DNA of 35,714 nt from Deltaproteobacteria bacterium (GTDB taxonomy: Bacteria; Desulfobacterota; DSM-4660; Desulfatiglandales; Desulfatiglandaceae), in assembly GCA_022340265.1 (NCBI GenBank), contig JAJDOH010000086.1, forward strand, positions 1 to 35,714, read 5' to 3'. Positions within the stretch are counted from its first letter, which is position 1. Each line of letters opens with the position of its first letter. Under the pieces are notes generated by a model that was given only the letters and a program-made list of their open reading frames with translations, had not been told where the DNA came from and did not search any database. The position numbers and the translations under genes are program-made. Shown here piece by piece: positions 32,222 to 35,714 of the stretch.

Positions 32222-33526
32222 ATGGAAAAAGGAAAACTGGATCCCCGGTTGAAATTGATCCAGCAGGCGGATATGAAAGATAAGGTGGTCCTGTTGCGGG
32301 TGGACCATAACGTGGTCAAAAAGGGCATCATCAAAGACCCGTACCGCATCGACGCCACCATCGGGACCCTTTATGCCATCGCAGCAGCAGGGGGAAAGCC
32401 GATTCTCATGAGCCATGTGGGCCGCCCGAAAGATAAAAAAACCGGCTCTATCACCTGTCGGGAAGACCAGTCCGTTCTGCCCATTGTTCACTACCTGGAA
32501 CAGAAACTACCCGTTAAGATACACGCCCAGGAATTTCCCATCGATGAAGGGAAAGGGATTCAGCATATTGATGAGTCTATCAAACCTTCCCTTGCGGCCC
32601 TTAGAAAGGGCTATGTGGATATGATTTATCTTCCCAACAGCCGCTGGTTTGCGGGAGAACAGAGCAAGGGACCCGAAAAAGACGGGCTTTCCAATGAGCT
32701 GGCGTCCATTGCCGATCTCTTTATAAATGATGCCTTCGGTTCATGGGGTGTTGCGGCGTCTACTTATGATATAGCTACTCGGCTGCCCTCTTTTGCGGGT
32801 CATTTGCTTCAAAAGGAAATCAGCAATCTGTATCGGGTGCTGGAACCGCAGCGGCCCTTTGTGGGGGTGGTAGCGGGTGCCAAGTATGACACCAAAATCG
32901 GACCGCTCAAAGCCCTGTATGAAAAGGTGGATTATCTGATTCTGGGCGGGCTCATGTATAACACCTATCTCTCGGCCAGATACGGTGTTTCCATCAAGGG
33001 TGTGTCCGAAGAAGACAGGGCGCTGGCCATGAATTTGGTGGAAATGGACAAGCGTGGCGGAAAGATTCTGGAGATGCCCATGCTGGTGGCGTCTGAAAGT
33101 GTGGAAGAAAGGGCTGCCGGGGGCCGCCGCGTGGTGGAAATAGCACAGTTGAAAGATGGACTTGATCTCCCCTATGTGGTAGATATCCATGAAAAATCAT
33201 TTGAGGATCCCAAAATCAGCAAAGTCATGGCATCTGCCCGAACCGTTTTTACCAATGCCGTCATGGGGCTCATGCCGCTCTTTTTTGAAGGTTCGGAAGC
33301 CATTTATCGACTTATCTGTAAAAACCGGGAAGCCACCAAGCTTTTTGCGGGAGGTGATACCCTTCAGGAGCTTCGGAATCTCTGTCCCGGGATTTATATG
33401 GCCGGTTTGGATGATCCGAAGACCTACTATTTTACCGGGGGTGGAAGCGTCCTTGCCGCCATTGAACAGGGAAGCCCCTACAATATGAAGCCTTTTGAGA
33501 TATTACTCAAAAAGGAGAATGCATGA
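32222..33526 (+). CDS. Divergent phosphoglycerate kinase homologue with altered active site
   Basis: From ATG 32222 (GGAGG 7 nt upstream) the product is 434 aa, slightly above the usual PGK size. PGK landmarks are clear: RVDHN (Asp28, Asn30), YRIDAT (Arg42), SHVGRP (His65, Arg68), PNSRW (Arg141), NDAFG (169-173), VAGAKYDTKIG (Lys221, Lys225), AGGDT and TGGGS. However, the TAHRAH segment after NDAFG is SWGVAA, losing the Arg that binds 3-phosphoglycerate, and the nucleotide motif WNGPMGVFE reads FTNAVMGLMPLFFE. Canonical glycolytic PGK activity is therefore doubtful; it may phosphorylate another carboxylate. It heads a group with a PurN-like gene. Confidence 0.85.
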   Translation: MEKGKLDPRLKLIQQADMKDKVVLLRVDHNVVKKGIIKDPYRIDATIGTLYAIAAAGGKPILMSHVGRPKDKKTGSITCREDQSVLPIVHYLEQKLPVKIHAQEFPIDEGKGIQHIDESIKPSLAALRKGYVDMIYLPNSRWFAGEQSKGPEKDGLSNELASIADLFINDAFGSWGVAASTYDIATRLPSFAGHLLQKEISNLYRVLEPQRPFVGVVAGAKYDTKIGPLKALYEKVDYLILGGLMYNTYLSARYGVSIKGVSEEDRALAMNLVEMDKRGGKILEMPMLVASESVEERAAGGRRVVEIAQLKDGLDLPYVVDIHEKSFEDPKISKVMASARTVFTNAVMGLMPLFFEGSEAIYRLICKNREATKLFAGGDTLQELRNLCPGIYMAGLDDPKTYYFTGGGSVLAAIEQGSPYNMKPFEILLKKENA

Positions 33527-33567
33527 CCTTGAACCCTGTTTTCGATCCTGGAAAAGGAGGACGGCCC

Positions 33568-34320
33568 ATGCGGGTGGCCGCATTCATGTCCGGTTCTGGA
33601 ACCAATATTATGCGCTTACTGGAGTACGAAAAGAGTCTGGGCGCACAGGATGGGCGTTCTCCTTTTGAAACAATTTTTATTTTCAGCGATCGTTCAGACG
33701 GCGGTTCCGCCGGCGAAAGGATTGCTCTCGAAAACGGCTTGCCCTATTTCAGCTATGACATCCGGGTGTTTCATGCCGGAAAGTCTATCAAACGAACGGT
33801 AGCAAACGCGGAAGGTCTTGCAGCCAGGCGGGAATATGACCGTTTGGCCAAGACGCTGGTGGAAGCGTTTCACATTGATGTCATCGCCCTTGGCGGCTAT
33901 ATGAGTTATACGACCCTTGGCAGATGCGTAAACGTGCATCCGGCGGACCTTTCTCTGCTGGATGAGGGCGGCAACCGAAAATATGTGGGAGATCAGGCTG
34001 TTCATGATGCCATTGCTGCCGGGGAGAAGGAGTTGAGGGCGTCAACCTTGTGGACGGACGCCGGCGTGGATACCGGACCCCTTCTCATGGTTTCCGATCC
34101 GGTTCCCGTGGTGCTTCCGGAACCCCTGGAGGATTTGATGAAAGACCGCAGCCGGTTTGACCAGGTCGCGGATGACCACCAGGAGCGGCTCAAGGAAGCG
34201 GGGGACTGGAAAATATTTCCCCGCACCATCGAACTCATTGGTCGGGGACGTTTTGCCTTTGACCCGAAGGGGCGGGTATGCCTGGATGGTTCACCCGTGC
34301 CCGGGGGGTATCGGGAATAA
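33568..34320 (+). CDS. PurN-like formyltransferase-family protein
   Basis: The 250-aa protein resembles phosphoribosylglycinamide formyltransferase: MSGSGTNIMRLL (phosphate loop, PurN SGNGSNL), ALGGYM, VNVHPADLSLL with Asn122 and His124, and DAGVDTGPLL with Asp168. These correspond to the N-H-D catalytic triad of PurN. It is longer than PurN, with an insert near 65-95 (RTVANAEGLAARREYD) and a C-terminal extension. ATG 33568 has AAGGAGG 7 nt upstream and gives the family N-terminus; an earlier ATG at 33523 overlaps the PGK-like stop as ATGA and also has AGGAG, so both may be used. No other purine genes are nearby, so the substrate is open. Confidence 0.8.
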   Translation: MRVAAFMSGSGTNIMRLLEYEKSLGAQDGRSPFETIFIFSDRSDGGSAGERIALENGLPYFSYDIRVFHAGKSIKRTVANAEGLAARREYDRLAKTLVEAFHIDVIALGGYMSYTTLGRCVNVHPADLSLLDEGGNRKYVGDQAVHDAIAAGEKELRASTLWTDAGVDTGPLLMVSDPVPVVLPEPLEDLMKDRSRFDQVADDHQERLKEAGDWKIFPRTIELIGRGRFAFDPKGRVCLDGSPVPGGYRE

Positions 34321-34342
34321 ATTAAATTTTGGAGATCTTGCC

Positions 34343-34789
34343 ATGACTGACTTGATCCTTTGGATGGACAAAGAAATTAACAAGATGAGACGGGACATGG
34401 ACCGCCTTTTCAGGGAATCATGGTCCGAAATCGGGGTTGGGCTTTTTCAGGAAAAAGTTTCACAACAGATACCGGTTGAAACTTTTATGACCGAAGATGC
34501 ATTTATCGTCCGTGCGGTGCTACCAGGCATCGATCCCGAAAACCTTGATATATCCGTCAAAGATTATCAACTGACGATCAAGGGGCGAAAAAAAGAGGCG
34601 TCTGATGAAGGAAACGGTTACTATACCCAGGTGGTTCGAAAGTTGAAGTCTTTTCGTCGAACCGTGCCGATCCCTTTCAAAACCACTGCGGAACAGATCA
34701 AAGCGACGCTCAATTCAGATATACTGAAGATTTATGTCCCCAGGCCGGACAGGGAAAAAAAATACCGTGTCAAAATTGAAATGGCCTGA
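34343..34789 (+). CDS. Small heat-shock protein Hsp20 (alpha-crystallin domain)
   Basis: The 148-aa protein is a typical small heat-shock chaperone: a variable N-terminus (residues 1-42), an alpha-crystallin domain (about 43-140) with VRAVLPGIDPENLDISVKDYQLTIKGRKK and the LNSDILKIYVP motif, and a short tail. Such proteins hold unfolding proteins without ATP. ATG 34343 is 8 nt after GGAG and 22 nt past the PurN-like stop, so it may be read from that transcript. The Lon-like gene follows at 106 nt. I saw no CIRCE element before it. Confidence 0.92.
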   Translation: MTDLILWMDKEINKMRRDMDRLFRESWSEIGVGLFQEKVSQQIPVETFMTEDAFIVRAVLPGIDPENLDISVKDYQLTIKGRKKEASDEGNGYYTQVVRKLKSFRRTVPIPFKTTAEQIKATLNSDILKIYVPRPDREKKYRVKIEMA

Positions 34790-34895
34790 TTTTTCTGATT
34801 TGACGGAATCAAGGTACGTTGTTCCAAGAAGATGAAATTGGACCAACTGAAAACCAGGTTTATTAAATCGAAACATCATAACAGGAGATTGACCC

Positions 34896-35714
34896 ATGCC
34901 TAAGAAAGCTTCCTATGAAGAAGTACCCATTGAGAAACTCCGCTGGAGACTTGATCCCGCAACGCTGCCGTTTAAAAGCACCGATGACCTGGAACCACTG
35001 GATGAAATTGTGGGACAGAAACGGGCTGTTGAAGCTTTCAAATTCGGAATGGGCGTTGACAGCCATGGGTACAATGTTTTTGTCACCGGTATGCCGGGTT
35101 CCGGACGAATGTCCACGGTTAAGAAGATGCTGGAAGAAATCTGCTGTAAAGACCGAGTTCCGGACGACCTCTGTTATATCAATAATTTCAAGAATCCTGA
35201 GACGCCCATACTCATTCGTCTCAAGGGTGGAGAGGGGGCAGGTTTTAAGAAAAATGTTCATGATTTTGTGGAACTACTCAAAAAGCAGATCCCCATGATC
35301 TTTGAAAGCCAGGAATATATCAACACCAAGAAAGAAATTATGGCGGCTTATGAAGCCAGGGGAAAAGGGTTCTTTAAAAGTCTGGATGAAAAGGTCAAGG
35401 AAGAAGGGTTTGCCATGGTAGATGTACAGGTGGGCCAGATCAAAAGGCCTGAGGTGATGCCTCTTGTGGATGGCAATCCGACCCACATTGACCAGGTTGA
35501 AGCCATGGTTGAAAAAGGTCGCTTCCCCAAAGATGAATTTGAAACCATGAAGGAAAAGTACGGCAAACTGAAGGAAAGGGTTGAACAGATCTTTATTGAA
35601 CTGCGAGACCTGCAAAAGGAGGTCCAGGAAAAAATCGAAGAGATGGACCGGCAGACTTTCATGGCCAATGCATCGGATCTGGCAAAACCGCTTGTGGAAA
35701 AGTACCAAACCAAG
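34896..35714 (+). CDS. Lon-like AAA_32-family ATP-dependent protease (5' part)
   Basis: The frame opens at ATG 34896, 8 nt after AGGAG, and continues past the right edge; 273 codons are present of a family usually near 800. The N-terminus (LRWRLDPATLPF, LDEIVGQKRAVEAFKFG) and the ATP-binding GMPGSGRMST at 65-74 are typical of the AAA_32 Lon relatives. A long helical insertion (about 150-265, rich in Lys/Glu) follows, as in this family. The C-terminal Lon peptidase domain with Ser-Lys dyad lies outside the window and cannot be confirmed. Its position after hsp20 suggests protein quality control. Confidence 0.88.
   Translation, partial: MPKKASYEEVPIEKLRWRLDPATLPFKSTDDLEPLDEIVGQKRAVEAFKFGMGVDSHGYNVFVTGMPGSGRMSTVKKMLEEICCKDRVPDDLCYINNFKNPETPILIRLKGGEGAGFKKNVHDFVELLKKQIPMIFESQEYINTKKEIMAAYEARGKGFFKSLDEKVKEEGFAMVDVQVGQIKRPEVMPLVDGNPTHIDQVEAMVEKGRFPKDEFETMKEKYGKLKERVEQIFIELRDLQKEVQEKIEEMDRQTFMANASDLAKPLVEKYQTK

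Noticed and set aside
1-35714. tRNA, rRNA, CRISPR arrays, prophage or insertion sequences
   Set aside because: I saw no repeat-spacer array, no rRNA-like block, no tRNA cloverleaf and no intact transposase or integrase on either strand; a covariance-model scan would settle the RNA question.

Overview
The window looks like a chromosomal segment of a Gram-negative member of the Desulfobacterota (former Deltaproteobacteria), most likely a sulfate-reducer relative. This rests on a complete meso-diaminopimelate-type dcw cluster, a radical-SAM/B12-like gene directly after ftsZ, a Lon-like AAA_32 protein next to Hsp20, and the general protein character. The lineage is an inference from gene content; no marker RNA is present.

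Layout. From 1 to 4200 a leftward group holds a TPR lipoprotein (cut by the window edge), miaA, mutL and an exported zinc-dependent phospholipase C-like protein overlapping mutL by 4 nt, with a plausible promoter at 4282-4310. From 4434 to 6578 a rightward group holds a cysteine-cluster protein, an overlapping SAM methyltransferase and a PhnP-like metallo-beta-lactamase-fold protein. A second MBL-fold hydrolase (6582-7154) converges on it and lies downstream of a radical SAM gene that follows ftsZ.

From 8997 to 26714 lies the leftward dcw cluster: mraZ-rsmH-ftsL-ftsI-murE-murF-[CheY-like receiver]-mraY-murD-ftsW-murG-murC-murB-ftsQ-ftsA-ftsZ. It makes lipid II from UDP-MurNAc precursors and builds the divisome. 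No ddl is present. Ahead of mraZ are a TTGACA/GATAGT promoter and four to five repeats at exact 10-nt spacing that fit a MraZ operator. The receiver-domain gene between murF and mraY is unusual.

From 26926 to 30525 come a small membrane protein, an intergenic region with a perfect 20-nt tandem duplication, a left-handed beta-helix protein resembling the acyltransferase half of GlmU, glmM, and a small converging PC4-like protein. The cluster therefore sits beside an amino-sugar (UDP-GlcNAc) pair. A REP-like palindrome occupies 30724-30775.

From 30836 to the end, a leftward cupin and family 9 glycosyltransferase pair diverges from a rightward group: a divergent phosphoglycerate kinase homologue that has lost several active-site residues, a PurN-like formyltransferase, Hsp20, and the start of a Lon-like ATPase/protease. 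The PGK-like plus PurN-like pair is the best candidate for undescribed chemistry in the window.
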